The position numbers and the translations under genes are program-made. From positions 1 through 59,909 of the forward strand of contig NZ_SJPE01000016.1 in assembly GCF_004329815.1 (NCBI RefSeq): 59,909 nucleotides of DNA, in the 5' to 3' direction. Below are positions 1-8,872 of the stretch, piece by piece (the stretch's first letter is position 1; each line of letters begins with the position of its first letter). The DNA is from Flavobacterium silvisoli. Its GTDB lineage: Bacteria; Bacteroidota; Bacteroidia; Flavobacteriales; Flavobacteriaceae. The notes beneath the pieces are model-generated. The model saw only the letters and a list, made by a program, of their open reading frames with translations, searched no databases and was not told the origin of the DNA.

Positions 1-126
1 AAGAATGACATCTTCTTTGACTAAACTACTTTCTTTACGCCATAAACAATCGTAATAGGCGTGTCTTGTTTTGCCAAACAATCGGCATAAAACAGCTATT
101 CCCAGTTTAGGAAAGTCTTGTTTCAT
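1..126 (-). CDS. IS3-family transposase OrfB, N-terminal fragment
   Basis: Only the first 42 residues are present before the window edge; they begin MKQDFPKLGIAVLCRLFGKT and contain the LCRLFGKTRHAYYD segment typical of the OrfB N-terminus ahead of the DDE integrase core. The ATG lies two bases after the orfA stop, in the -1 frame. The normal product is probably the OrfAB fusion made by frameshifting rather than free OrfB. Catalytic DDE residues are beyond the window, so whether the transposase is intact cannot be judged. Confidence 0.8.
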   Translation of the reverse strand, partial: MKQDFPKLGIAVLCRLFGKTRHAYYDCLWRKESSLVKEDVIL

Positions 127-128
127 TT

Positions 129-674
129 TTAAGACTGTTTGGCACCAGACTTTTTTCTAATGTCAATTTTGAGTTGTTCTTCGGCTACATCAATCAGGGT
201 GTTCAGGGCTTTTATTTTAAGTTCTGCCTGCTGTAAAGCTTTTTCTAAAGCTGCTTTTTCTAAATCCTTGGAAGATGGTTTATCCTTAGCCATGGGTGAT
301 GTGTTTTCAATACAAATTTCGACTTTTTCTGATTTATATTGTACTATCCAATTTCTGATTATTTTCTCGCTCTTGATATTATAGGCGGTTTTAGCGTCCT
401 TAATGGTCAATCTTCCTTGTTCTATAGCTGTAACAATAGTACGTTTTTGAAGGTTTGTATAACTTCTGTGTTTGATTTTTTCTTGATATTCGGGTGAACC
501 ATAATCCCTCATCCAACCATCTAACGATGCTTTTCCTAATCCATAAATCCGGGTAGCTTCTTTTCTAGGCAATCCTTGTTCAACTTCTTTGACAATTTTT
601 AAAATCAAGCGTTTGTCATAACGGCTCTGTTTGTGCTCCCGTGAAGCATAAATCTCTTGTGCAGGGTTTTCCAT
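129..674 (-). CDS. IS3-family transposase OrfA (DNA-binding subunit)
   Basis: A 181-residue protein from the ATG at 674; a GTG two codons upstream is also possible. It has two helix-turn-helix segments (about residues 20-60 and 70-115; RKEATRIYGLGKASLDGW is the first recognition region) and a C-terminal leucine-zipper-like coiled coil (about 140-170), the usual OrfA layout for terminal-repeat binding and multimerisation. The coding region ends at a -1 slippery heptamer and a stop just before orfB, so it supplies both free OrfA and the N-terminal half of OrfAB. No frameshift or internal stop is seen, so this half looks intact. Confidence 0.85.
   Translation of the reverse strand: MENPAQEIYASREHKQSRYDKRLILKIVKEVEQGLPRKEATRIYGLGKASLDGWMRDYGSPEYQEKIKHRSYTNLQKRTIVTAIEQGRLTIKDAKTAYNIKSEKIIRNWIVQYKSEKVEICIENTSPMAKDKPSSKDLEKAALEKALQQAELKIKALNTLIDVAEEQLKIDIRKKSGAKQS
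150..156 (-). promoter_or_regulatory. Programmed -1 ribosomal frameshift heptamer A_AAA_AAG
   Basis: On the minus strand the orfA codons AGA AAA AAG contain the slippery heptamer A AAA AAG in the correct phase. Slipping back one base gives VWCQTVLK and runs directly into the orfB ATG frame with no stop, so a fused OrfAB transposase results. This is the standard IS3-family mechanism; the reading was checked codon by codon. Confidence 0.85.
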
Positions 675-713
675 ATACACTTTTTTAGTGTATAGCTATT
701 TTAGGACAAGACA

Positions 714-789
714 GACAGACGGATAGATGACAGACGGATAGATGATAGACGGATAGATGATAGATGATAGATGAATAGATGATAGATGG
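714..789. repeat. Degenerate 7/8-bp minisatellite
   Basis: Alternating GACAGAC/GATAGAC and GGATAGAT words repeat about ten times directly beside the IS end. The same words recur at 18427-18450. Nothing coding is visible. Confidence 0.8.
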
Positions 790-902
790 ATTGTTTTGCG
801 GGCTGTTTAGTGTGCCGGTTAAATTTTGTCAGGGTTGTGTTTTTGACTTTTGAGATGCGATAGATTTTGTAGTTTGATGCAGGCTGTTGGCGGCAATATT
901 TG

Positions 903-910
903 TATCTTTG
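903..910 (+). promoter_or_regulatory. Candidate -7 box (TATCTTTG) for lipB
   Basis: A perfect TAnnTTTG Bacteroidota -7 box sits 17 nt before the chosen lipB start. No TTG at the ideal 17-23 nt spacing was found (nearest are at 13 and 26 nt), so this is only a candidate. It also argues against translation starting at 850. Confidence 0.4.
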
Positions 911-927
911 TGCTTTGTATGTATGAA

Positions 928-1647
928 ATGAATAAAACCATCTACCTTCAAGATTTAGGGCTCAGTGATTACAAAGACACCTGGGATTATCAGGAGAGGC
1001 TTTTTAAAGAGATAGTCGATTTGAAAATGCTGAAAAGGAATGAGCCCGAGACAGTAACTCCGAACTATTTTCTTTTTGTCGAACATCCGCATGTGTATAC
1101 TTTGGGTAAAAGCGGCGATATGTCTAATCTGTTGCTTTCTGAAAAACAGCTAGAAGCCAAAGGTGCTACTTTTTATAAAATAAACAGGGGAGGGGATATT
1201 ACGTATCACGGCCCGGGGCAAATTGTGGGCTATCCGATTTTGGATTTGGAAAACTTCTTTACAGATATTCATAAATACCTTCGGTTTTTGGAGGAAGTTA
1301 TCATCCTTACTTTGGCGGAATATGGGCTGCATGGTGTGAGAAGTGAAGGGGAGACAGGTGTATGGCTCGATGTGGGAACGCCCTTTGCCCGAAAAATTTG
1401 TGCTATGGGAGTTCGTGCCAGCCGTTGGGTGACCATGCATGGGTTTGCCTTGAATGTGAATGCTGACTTGGGCTATTTTGATAATATTATTCCGTGCGGG
1501 ATAAAAGGGAAAGCTGTTACCTCGTTGCACGTTGAACTCGGAAGAACTATAGATGAAGCCGAAGTTAAAGCAAAAATCATCAGGCATTTTGAAACACTTT
1601 TTGAAGCAACTCTGAAGGCAGCAGAAACGGCAGGAAAGTTTTTATAA
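928..1647 (+). CDS. lipB: Lipoyl(octanoyl) transferase LipB
   Basis: Moves the octanoyl group from acyl carrier protein to lipoyl domains, the first step of lipoate cofactor synthesis, in the cytoplasm. The signature [12 protein letters not shown], the catalytic lysine (about K156, in RKICAMGVR) and the catalytic cysteine (about C190, in [12 protein letters not shown]) are all present. The open frame extends up to 850, but [11 protein letters not shown] at 928 matches the usual N-terminus and a -7 box lies between the two; ATG 919 is an alternative. From 928 it encodes 239 residues, normal for the family. It converges on rnhB and overlaps it by 6 bp, sharing the stop region. lipA is not in the window. 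Confidence 0.93.
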   Translation: MNKTIYLQDLGLSDYKDTWDYQERLFKEIVDLKMLKRNEPETVTPNYFLFVEHPHVYTLGKSGDMSNLLLSEKQLEAKGATFYKINRGGDITYHGPGQIVGYPILDLENFFTDIHKYLRFLEEVIILTLAEYGLHGVRSEGETGVWLDVGTPFARKICAMGVRASRWVTMHGFALNVNADLGYFDNIIPCGIKGKAVTSLHVELGRTIDEAEVKAKIIRHFETLFEATLKAAETAGKFL

Positions 1648-2241
1648 ATCCAGTTTTAGTTGTTCCGGGAGCAATCGGAACGACATGCGGTGGTATTTGG
1701 TTGTGCCGTATTTTCTAATGGCCTCACGATGTTCCTGTGTGGGGTATCCTTTATTTTTTTTCCAGTTGTACATGGGGAATTCTTCGTGAATTTTATTCAT
1801 GTATTCGTCCCGGTAGGTTTTTGCCAAAACAGAAGCTGCGGCTATGCTTAAGTATTTGCCGTCGCCTTTGATTATGGTAGCGTAAGGGATGTTGTTGACG
1901 GGTTTAAACCGGTTTCCGTCTACTATTATATAATGAGGCGTAGGGTTTAGCTTAATAATGCATTCCTGCATGGCTTTTATTGAGGCATTCAGAATGTTGA
2001 TTTCATCAATGGTTTCGGGGGTTAAATGGGTTACTGCAAAAGCAACGGAGCCTTCTTCAATAGCCGGTTTTAATTTTTCCCGAATTTTTTCAGAGAGTTG
2101 TTTAGAGTCATTTAACAGGTCTAATTCAAAATTGTCGGGTAGTATGACGGCAGCAGCGGTAACGGGGCCTGCCAAGCATCCCCTTCCGGCTTCATCTGTG
2201 CCTGCTTCGAATGCATAATCGGAATATTTCAGGGTCAACAT
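1642..2241 (-). CDS. rnhB: Ribonuclease HII
   Basis: Cleaves RNA in RNA-DNA hybrids, including single ribonucleotides in DNA. The 199-residue protein has the family signature [14 protein letters not shown] with catalytic D16 and E17, a third acidic residue at D108 (IIVDGN) and a fourth near D145 (LAKTYRDEY), completing the DEDD metal site. Length is typical of bacterial RNase HII. It is transcribed convergently with lipB; the last 6 bp of both genes overlap. Upstream (2242-2300) is AT-rich with a weak TATATTTT-like promoter region. Confidence 0.95.
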   Translation of the reverse strand: MLTLKYSDYAFEAGTDEAGRGCLAGPVTAAAVILPDNFELDLLNDSKQLSEKIREKLKPAIEEGSVAFAVTHLTPETIDEINILNASIKAMQECIIKLNPTPHYIIVDGNRFKPVNNIPYATIIKGDGKYLSIAAASVLAKTYRDEYMNKIHEEFPMYNWKKNKGYPTQEHREAIRKYGTTKYHRMSFRLLPEQLKLDL

Positions 2242-2356
2242 TTATTTTTTTTTGGATAAAAATATAAAAATCGACGCAACTATTTAAATGATCAGCCATC
2301 ATTAAAATCAGTTAAAAATGCAATTTACTTGGGGTTTTATAATTAACGGTTAATAT

Positions 2357-2387
2357 TTGGTTAATTAATAAATAATTAAGAAGTTTG
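2357..2387 (+). promoter_or_regulatory. Candidate promoter for susC-susD
   Basis: TTG (2357-2359), 20-nt spacer, then GAAGTTTG (2380-2387), one mismatch from TAnnTTTG. It gives a leader of roughly 20 nt before the susC ATG. No other signal in 2242-2415 fits better. Confidence 0.4.
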
Positions 2388-2415
2388 CAGAATAACTAAC
2401 TCAAATAAAATTAAT

Positions 2416-5400
2416 ATGAGATCGAAGTTCAAATGGATTTTTACGCTTTTACTGGCGTTTACAATGCAGTTTTCGTTTGCACAGGAGAAAACTGTTACCG
2501 GAGTTGTTTCAGATAAAACTGGGCCACTTCCGGGGGCGAATGTTGTTATTAAAGGAACAACTCGTAGTGCACAAGCTGATTTTGATGGTAAATACAGCAT
2601 CAAAGCAAAAGCAGGTGAAGTTTTGGTATTTTCGTTTACCGGTTACAATAATTCTAATGTAACGGTAGGAGCTGCTAATACTTATAATGTTACACTTGCT
2701 GAGGGTAGTGTTAAATTGGAAGAGGTTATTGTAGAGGGGTATAGAAATACCACTAAAAGTACAACGGTTGTTGCGCAATCAACAGTTAATGCTAAAACGA
2801 TTGAGAACAGACCGAATGCTTCCTTTATTCAGACTTTACAAGGGCAGGTTGCCGGTTTGAATATTACAACAGGTTCAGGTCAGCCGGGTTCAAGAAGTAC
2901 AGTAATACTTAGAGGGGTTGCAACTTTAAACGCAACTTCTGATCCATTATATGTTATTGATGGTATCCCGACAAATGCGGACAACTTCAGAAGTATCAAT
3001 CCTAATGACATCGAATCAGCAACTGTGTTGAAAGATGCGTCTGCAACCGCTATTTATGGTAACAGAGGAACCAATGGGGTTATTGTGATTAAGACCAGAA
3101 GAGGAGGTAAAGAAGAAGGTAAAACCAGATTCAGATATGCTACCACCAGCGGTTTTACCGAATTGCAAACAGCTCATTACAGAAAGTCAGATACTAGACA
3201 ATTGTTGACATTAGAAAAAAATTATGGACAAGGTTTAGGTGCTAGTTTAACGGATGCTGAAATTGCTGCCTATAATGTAAATACTGATTGGAGTAAATAT
3301 TTCTTCAGGACTGCAGCTTCAACAGAACATAGTTTCAGTGTGGAGACACAAGGAAAAATGTTGAGTTCTTATACTTCTGTAAATTACTTGAATCAAGATG
3401 GTATTTTGAAAGGTACCGGCCTGAAACGATTTGCCTTCAGAAACAATGTTGATGGGAAATCTAATGATGGTAAGTTTAACTACGGTACCAATGTATCTAT
3501 TGGTTTCTCAAGAAGTAATGATGCCGGTAGTTTAGGGACAGCAGGGGTAAACAGAAACTACGTACTTGGAGCTTATAAAGGAGCACCATATTTGTCGCCA
3601 GAAGATTATGTAGATTCACCAACCACGATAGACCAATATGGAGCTTATGGATTATTATATACACCAATTTATCTTATTGATAAACAAAAAACGTATACTA
3701 ATAATACTGATGAAATGAGAATTCAAAGTTCGATTGAAGCGAGCTATAATATTTTCAAGAATACTACATTGAGATCAAGAACTTCTGCAGAGGTTGTTCA
3801 AACCCGTTTCAATCAATCAGAGCATCCAATATCTTTTAATGCATTGGTTTTCTTGGCTCCTAATGAAGAGTTTGGAGGATTTGAAGATTTTAACAGCAGA
3901 AGAGATTTTGCGTTTTCACAGTTGTGGCAAGCAGAGTGGGAAAAAACGTTTGCAGAGAAGCATACATTAAGTGTTATGTTGAACTCAGAGTATAATTTCA
4001 ATCAATTGAATACAAATAATTTCCGTCAAAATGGTTTAGATCCGGCTACTTTCGTTCCCGGAGCCGGTACGGGTTATTTATCAGATATACTTGCGCATGA
4101 TTATTACATACCTGACGTATCTGCTTTAAAATTAAAAAAGAATTTGATTTCTTATTTTGCTACGGTAGATTACGATTTCGATAAGAGATTTGGAGCAGTA
4201 GTAACGGCAAGACGTGACGGTTCAAGCCGTTTCAGCCAAGAAAGAAAATGGGGTAATTTTTGGTCCGTAGGAGGAAGATGGAATTTAGGCAACGAATCAT
4301 TTATTAAAAAATACAATTTATTTGATGTTTTAAAATTGAGAGCTTCTTATGGGGCAACAGGAAATGAGAGAGTTGAAGATGGTTCTATTTATGCAGGATT
4401 AAGTCCAAGTATATTCTTAGATAACTATACAACTGCGGCTAATGTTTATAATGGGACTAATGGTTATGCTTTTCAGTTAGGAAATGTCAATGCCCGTTGG
4501 GAAACCACCAAACAATTGGATTTAGGGTTGGATTTTGAAATGTTCAAAAACAGATTAAGAGGTACCTTTGATTGGTACAACAGAACAACTATCGATATTT
4601 TTGATTTAGCACCAATCTCACCAATCACGGGACAGACTGTTATAAAAGGAAATACCCTTATTGATGTTGTGAATCAGGGAGTTGAATTGTCATTGGCTTA
4701 TGATATCGTGAGAAATCAGGATTTAAAAATTACAGTGAAAGGTACAGGAGCTTTTAATGATAATCGAGTTTATGATATACGAGACAACAACGGAGAAAGA
4801 AAGGATGGTAATTATATAACTGCTAACGGAAATCAAGTTTATGAATATTATGTAATTCCATACGCTGGAGTTAATCCGGTTAATGGTAATTTATTATTTA
4901 CGGCGATCGATGGTTCATTGACAGAAAATCCGACTGATGCAGACAGAAGAATAACGCATAAATCAGAACAACCAGTTTATCAAGGTAGTTTTGGATTTGA
5001 TATTGATTACAAAGGATTCTTTGTGACGTCTAATTTTACCTTTGCTCAAAAAGTTTGGCGTTTTGATTTTGATATGGCTGGATTATACGATCCTACTGCA
5101 ATCAGTAACTTCAATGTGTCTAGTGATTTATTAAATGCGTGGACTCCTACTAATACCAACACCAATATTCCTGACTTAAATGCGGCAAATCTTGGAGAAG
5201 ATGCCAGATCGGATCGTTTCTTAAGAGATGCGTCTTATGTTAGATTACGTTACTTGCAAGTAGGATATAAAGTACCTAAAAAGTTTTTAGAAAAAACGTT
5301 TTTGAGCAGTGTTTCTATCTATGCACAAGGTGAAAATTTAAAAACTTGGACAAAATGGCAAGGTTTTGATGCAGAGAGTCCTCGTGCCGGAGATCAAAAC

Positions 5401-5451
5401 CAATATCCTACACCAAAGATTATTTCTTTTGGGGTTGATTTAAGATTCTAA
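2416..5451 (+). CDS. SusC/RagA-family TonB-dependent outer-membrane transporter
   Basis: Outer-membrane beta-barrel that imports a nutrient bound by its SusD partner, powered by TonB. The 1011-residue protein has a signal peptide (residues 1-23, ending FSFAQ), a carboxypeptidase-regulatory-like domain (about 24-105), a TonB-box region near LEEVIVEGYR, a plug domain (about 120-230; LYVIDGIPT and DASATAIYGNRGTNGVIVIKT are diagnostic) and a barrel ending in a C-terminal Phe. It is followed 19 bp later by susD, the standard pair. No glycoside hydrolase, sigma/anti-sigma or hybrid two-component regulator is adjacent, so the substrate cannot be assigned; a secreted protease next door makes peptides possible but unproven. 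Confidence 0.95.
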   Translation: MRSKFKWIFTLLLAFTMQFSFAQEKTVTGVVSDKTGPLPGANVVIKGTTRSAQADFDGKYSIKAKAGEVLVFSFTGYNNSNVTVGAANTYNVTLAEGSVKLEEVIVEGYRNTTKSTTVVAQSTVNAKTIENRPNASFIQTLQGQVAGLNITTGSGQPGSRSTVILRGVATLNATSDPLYVIDGIPTNADNFRSINPNDIESATVLKDASATAIYGNRGTNGVIVIKTRRGGKEEGKTRFRYATTSGFTELQTAHYRKSDTRQLLTLEKNYGQGLGASLTDAEIAAYNVNTDWSKYFFRTAASTEHSFSVETQGKMLSSYTSVNYLNQDGILKGTGLKRFAFRNNVDGKSNDGKFNYGTNVSIGFSRSNDAGSLGTAGVNRNYVLGAYKGAPYLSPEDYVDSPTTIDQYGAYGLLYTPIYLIDKQKTYTNNTDEMRIQSSIEASYNIFKNTTLRSRTSAEVVQTRFNQSEHPISFNALVFLAPNEEFGGFEDFNSRRDFAFSQLWQAEWEKTFAEKHTLSVMLNSEYNFNQLNTNNFRQNGLDPATFVPGAGTGYLSDILAHDYYIPDVSALKLKKNLISYFATVDYDFDKRFGAVVTARRDGSSRFSQERKWGNFWSVGGRWNLGNESFIKKYNLFDVLKLRASYGATGNERVEDGSIYAGLSPSIFLDNYTTAANVYNGTNGYAFQLGNVNARWETTKQLDLGLDFEMFKNRLRGTFDWYNRTTIDIFDLAPISPITGQTVIKGNTLIDVVNQGVELSLAYDIVRNQDLKITVKGTGAFNDNRVYDIRDNNGERKDGNYITANGNQVYEYYVIPYAGVNPVNGNLLFTAIDGSLTENPTDADRRITHKSEQPVYQGSFGFDIDYKGFFVTSNFTFAQKVWRFDFDMAGLYDPTAISNFNVSSDLLNAWTPTNTNTNIPDLNAANLGEDARSDRFLRDASYVRLRYLQVGYKVPKKFLEKTFLSSVSIYAQGENLKTWTKWQGFDAESPRAGDQNQYPTPKIISFGVDLRF

Positions 5452-5470
5452 TTAAAAAAATAACAGAAAT

Positions 5471-7276
5471 ATGAAAAAAATACTTTCAATACTGTCTTTA
5501 GCAAGTATATTATTTACCACTTCGTGTGATGATAATTTGCTAGAAGCATACGCACCGGGCTATCTGACTGAAGAGGAGGCAATTAAAACACCGGACGATT
5601 TAACCAGGTTGATGAATACTGCTTATGGTGTGTTGTCTCCCGGATCTGAAATCGAATTCAGTTCCGCTTTTACTGATGAAGTTGGAGTAGGTTACAATAC
5701 TGGAGGTCAAGGTAAGGATACATACTTAGCATTTCTTATGAACCCTTCTTTAGATGCTCCAAACGGAATTTGGGATACCCATTATGCAGCTTTGGCTTAT
5801 GCGAACAGAGTTATCAAATTCTCGGAAAACTTAACGGCTGCTGATGCTGATGAGCAACAAGTAATTAATAGTGCCGTGGCTCAAGCTTTAGCAATCAGAG
5901 CTTATTGTCATATGCAGTTAATTGCCTATTTTTCTACGAACCCAAAAGATAGAAATGCTTTGGGTGTGATGATGTCTAATGATGTTTATCCAAGTAATGC
6001 CTTAAAACCAAGAGAAACTAATGGAGTACTCTATGATTTTATTGATGCAGATTTAGCTAAGGCAGTGGACTTGTTTAATACTCTGACTACATCGCCTAGT
6101 AATTTGTATGCTAATAAATATTTTGCTAAAGCAATGCAGGCAAGAGTTAATGCAATGCGTGGTGATTATGCTAATGCCTTAGTGTTTGCTAATGATGTAA
6201 TTGCTAATTCTGGCGTATCTCTCGCATCATTTGCAAGATACAAGAATGTATTTCACACAGATGATAATACAGCAGCTGAAGAAGTTTTATTCAAATTGAA
6301 AAGAAATAAAGATGAGGCTAGAACAGGAGCTTTGTGGGCTAGTGTTAACACTTCTGTAACTGGTTCTCCATTTTATGAAGTTGGAAGATCTTTGTTTAAT
6401 TTGATGAACACTACCAGTTTTGCTTCTGCGAGTACTGTAACTATTACTGCTATTACCGGTTCAACTATAACAGCTCCCGGCAACAGTTTAATGGTTGGTG
6501 ATATGTTTACGTTTAACAACAGCTATCCGGCTAATGCTGCTATGAACAGTAATGGTCTAACAACTGTTCCTTTAAATGCTATAGTTGCCGGTAAAGTATA
6601 CTATGTTAAAACTATTATTAATGCGGCGACAGGAACATTCAATTTGACTACTGATCCTACCCTAGCAAGCCCGCCTACTGTATTGTTTACAGCTGCAAAT
6701 AGTGCGACATTCCCTATCACTGCAAAGGCTAACTATGGTGATATTCGTTATTCAGTTAATATTCACCCAACGTCTATTATCAATCCTAATTATCAGACCG
6801 TAGTTGATTATCTATATACAGATAAGATTACTACGAGAAAGTATCCAGGAAGAACTGATTCGGGTAATTTTGTTAACGATATTAAAATATCCAGATTGTC
6901 TGAAATGTACTTTATAAAAGCAGAAGCTCTTGCAAGTGCGGGTGATTTAGCGGGTGCAGCAGCTGCAATAAAAGTTGTTCGTGATGCACGTGCTAACAGA
7001 CCTCAACCACTACCAGTATATGCTGATGCCACTGCAGCTTTTAAGGATATATTGAAGGAAAGAAGAATAGAATTCGCTTTTGAAGGTTATCGTTTTGTTG
7101 ATTTGAAACGTATAGGTGCTTTGGCGGGTGAAGGTATTTCAAGAGATGCCAGAGACTGTGAGTTTAATGGTGCTTGTACTTTACCTGTTTCTGATTACCG
7201 TTTTGCATTACCGATGCCTCAGGATGAGACTAACGTAAATCAGTCAGTTAAAGATAATCAAAACCCAGGATACTAG
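5471..7276 (+). CDS. SusD/RagB-family surface nutrient-binding lipoprotein
   Basis: Partner of the upstream SusC; sits as a lid over the transporter and captures substrate at the cell surface. The 601-residue protein has a lipoprotein signal with the lipobox cysteine in LFTTSCDD, TPR-like helices (e.g. AQALAIRAYCHMQL, near 135-150) and the typical C-terminal region (FKDILKERRIEFAFEGYRF, DLKRIGAL). Unusually, residues about 318-417 form a Thr/Ser/Ala-rich beta-type insert (VGDMFTFNN, GKVYYVKTI) between RSLFNLMNTT and KANYGDIRYSV, where most SusD proteins continue directly. A terminator follows at 7301. Confidence 0.93.
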   Translation: MKKILSILSLASILFTTSCDDNLLEAYAPGYLTEEEAIKTPDDLTRLMNTAYGVLSPGSEIEFSSAFTDEVGVGYNTGGQGKDTYLAFLMNPSLDAPNGIWDTHYAALAYANRVIKFSENLTAADADEQQVINSAVAQALAIRAYCHMQLIAYFSTNPKDRNALGVMMSNDVYPSNALKPRETNGVLYDFIDADLAKAVDLFNTLTTSPSNLYANKYFAKAMQARVNAMRGDYANALVFANDVIANSGVSLASFARYKNVFHTDDNTAAEEVLFKLKRNKDEARTGALWASVNTSVTGSPFYEVGRSLFNLMNTTSFASASTVTITAITGSTITAPGNSLMVGDMFTFNNSYPANAAMNSNGLTTVPLNAIVAGKVYYVKTIINAATGTFNLTTDPTLASPPTVLFTAANSATFPITAKANYGDIRYSVNIHPTSIINPNYQTVVDYLYTDKITTRKYPGRTDSGNFVNDIKISRLSEMYFIKAEALASAGDLAGAAAAIKVVRDARANRPQPLPVYADATAAFKDILKERRIEFAFEGYRFVDLKRIGALAGEGISRDARDCEFNGACTLPVSDYRFALPMPQDETNVNQSVKDNQNPGY

Positions 7277-7300
7277 TCTTTGAAGAGTATTTATATTTAA

Positions 7301-7328
7301 AATCCCGATGTTTCATCGGGATTTTTTT
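7301..7328 (+). terminator. Intrinsic terminator after susD
   Basis: Perfect 10-bp stem AATCCCGATG / CATCGGGATT with a TTT loop, followed by a T tract. It ends the susCD transcript and separates it from the protease gene. Confidence 0.9.
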
Positions 7329-7337
7329 ATTTTTTTG

Positions 7338-7368
7338 TTGACTATTAATCCGTTAATGCTTTTCTTTG
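7338..7368 (+). promoter_or_regulatory. Candidate promoter for the metalloprotease
   Basis: TTG (7338-7340), 20-nt spacer, TTTCTTTG (7361-7368), one mismatch from TAnnTTTG, directly after the susD terminator and about 43 nt ahead of the ATG at 7412. Confidence 0.45.
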
Positions 7369-7411
7369 TGGTGACAAACCGCTTTTTTAAAATCAGCTAA
7401 TACCATACACA

Positions 7412-8770
7412 ATGAAGAACAAACTGCACTATTTCTTTCCGGCTCTCTTTTTTTTAACTACCATCCTTACACAAGCTCAGGAATTTCCAAAACTGAAGGC
7501 TTCTCCAACAGGGGTTGTGAGGTGTGCTACAGTAGAAAATGAAGCCCTTTTAAGAAGTAAGTTTCCGGACCGCGAAACTACCGAGGAATTTGAAAATTGG
7601 ATGGCCGAAAAAATCGCCGAATCCAAAGAGAATACTGTAGAAAGCACCAATTCCATCATAACCATTCCGGTAGTTGTTCATATATTGAGCAACGGCGATC
7701 CGGTTGGATCTAACGAAAACCTGGCTGACGTTAGGGTTTTTGCTCAAATCCAATCGTTGAATCAGGATTTCAGAAGAATGTTGAATACCCCGGGTTATAA
7801 TGACAATGAAGTTGGGGCAGATATTGAAATTGAATTTTGTCTGGCTCAAAGAAAACCCGACGGAACTGCCACTAATGGTATTGACCGAGTAACGACTTCC
7901 TTTGCAGCTTTTACCAGCAGAACGGATGTTGAGACCATGAAGACTACAACGCAATGGGATCCTACCAAGTATTTCAATATATGGGTGGTTAATTTCTCCG
8001 GAGGACTTGGTAATTTATTAGGTTATGCTCAGTTTCCGAGTACTTCAGGCTTATCGGGTTTGAATGCGAACGGCGGAGCCGCTAACACGGATGGTGTAGT
8101 GATTAAGTATACTTCTTTTGGTTCGAAGTTGATTACAACGGTAGGGCCTTATGATGCTACATATAACGGAGGAAGAACTACAACCCACGAAATCGGACAC
8201 TGTTTAGGATTAAGACATATTTGGGGTGATGGTAACGGTGATCCGCAAACCCACAGTCCTGATTGCTCGATGAGTGATTATTGTAACGATACTCCGGTGG
8301 CAGGATACGAACATTGGGGATGTCAATCAGGTGATGACAGTTGCTTTGATGATGCCGGACAAATTGATATGGTTGAAAATTATATGGATTACAGTGATGA
8401 CTCGTGTATGAATATCTTCACTCTTGATCAAAAAACCAGAATTTTGACCGTGATGAATAATTCTATCCGAAGAAAGGAATTAAAAACTTCAAATGCTTGT
8501 TCTCCACCACTGAGTGTGACTCAACATAATTTTGCTAATTCGGTGGCTATTTATCCTAATCCTGCTAGCAGTGTGTTGAATTATATTGTCAAAAATGATT
8601 TTGTGATTTCTTCCATCACTATTCATGATATCTCAGGAAAAGAAGTGATGTATACTGAGGTTGGCAACAACCCGACACAAATTGAGGTGAGTACTTTGTC
8701 AGCCGGTGTTTATTTTGTTACCTTTAAGTCTGATAACACTACGACCACTAAGAAATTTATAAAAGATTAA
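7412..8770 (+). CDS. Secreted M43 (pappalysin-like) zinc metalloprotease with T9SS tail
   Basis: An exported protease of 452 residues. The signal peptide ends near ILTQAQ. The catalytic zinc motif HEIGHCLGLRH begins at H259 (ligands H259, H263, H269; catalytic E260), and a Met-turn region MVENYMDYSDDSCMN follows near 325-340, the M43 arrangement. The last about 75 residues (VAIYPNPASSVLNY, then SAGVYFVTF and TKKFIKD) are a type A T9SS sorting domain that directs export and surface attachment. Cysteines around the active site suggest disulfides. It has its own promoter and terminator, so co-regulation with susCD is not implied by transcription. Confidence 0.92.
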   Translation: MKNKLHYFFPALFFLTTILTQAQEFPKLKASPTGVVRCATVENEALLRSKFPDRETTEEFENWMAEKIAESKENTVESTNSIITIPVVVHILSNGDPVGSNENLADVRVFAQIQSLNQDFRRMLNTPGYNDNEVGADIEIEFCLAQRKPDGTATNGIDRVTTSFAAFTSRTDVETMKTTTQWDPTKYFNIWVVNFSGGLGNLLGYAQFPSTSGLSGLNANGGAANTDGVVIKYTSFGSKLITTVGPYDATYNGGRTTTHEIGHCLGLRHIWGDGNGDPQTHSPDCSMSDYCNDTPVAGYEHWGCQSGDDSCFDDAGQIDMVENYMDYSDDSCMNIFTLDQKTRILTVMNNSIRRKELKTSNACSPPLSVTQHNFANSVAIYPNPASSVLNYIVKNDFVISSITIHDISGKEVMYTEVGNNPTQIEVSTLSAGVYFVTFKSDNTTTTKKFIKD

Positions 8771-8794
8771 TTTTTTGTACCGGTATTAAAATTT

Positions 8795-8821
8795 AAAACC
8801 ACCCTCAGGGTGGTTTTTTTT
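8795..8821 (+). terminator. Intrinsic terminator after the metalloprotease
   Basis: Stem AAAACCACCC / GGGTGGTTTT (10 bp) with a TCA loop and a T run. The porin -7 box starts only 26 nt further on. Confidence 0.9.
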
Positions 8822-8847
8822 ATGGTTTTATTCCCAATAGTTTTGTG

Positions 8848-8855
8848 TATTTTTG
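8848..8855 (+). promoter_or_regulatory. Candidate -7 box (TATTTTTG) for the putative porin
   Basis: Perfect TAnnTTTG, 17 nt before the chosen start at 8873. No TTG at ideal spacing, since the preceding terminator occupies that region. It supports rejecting the upstream start at 8810. Confidence 0.45.
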
Positions 8856-8872
8856 CTCCGAAATTTATTCCG

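Larger units (their letters stand above)
1..713 (-). mobile_element. IS3-family insertion sequence, 5' part (cut by window start)
   Basis: Two overlapping-frame transposase genes on the minus strand (orfA complete, orfB only its first 42 codons) plus a -1 slippery heptamer identify an IS3-family element. The outer end is placed near 713, where the minus strand reads TGTCTTGTCCTAAAATAG, because IS3-type ends start with TG. A perfect inverted repeat at 675-693 (7-bp arms, T-rich loop) lies immediately upstream of orfA; such a hairpin could block transcription entering from outside. The other terminus and the target duplication lie outside the window. The exact terminus is inferred, the element type is well supported. 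Confidence 0.85.

Noticed and set aside
850..927. Longer N-terminus of LipB
   Set aside because: Includes a -7 promoter box and a Cys-rich stretch not typical of the family.
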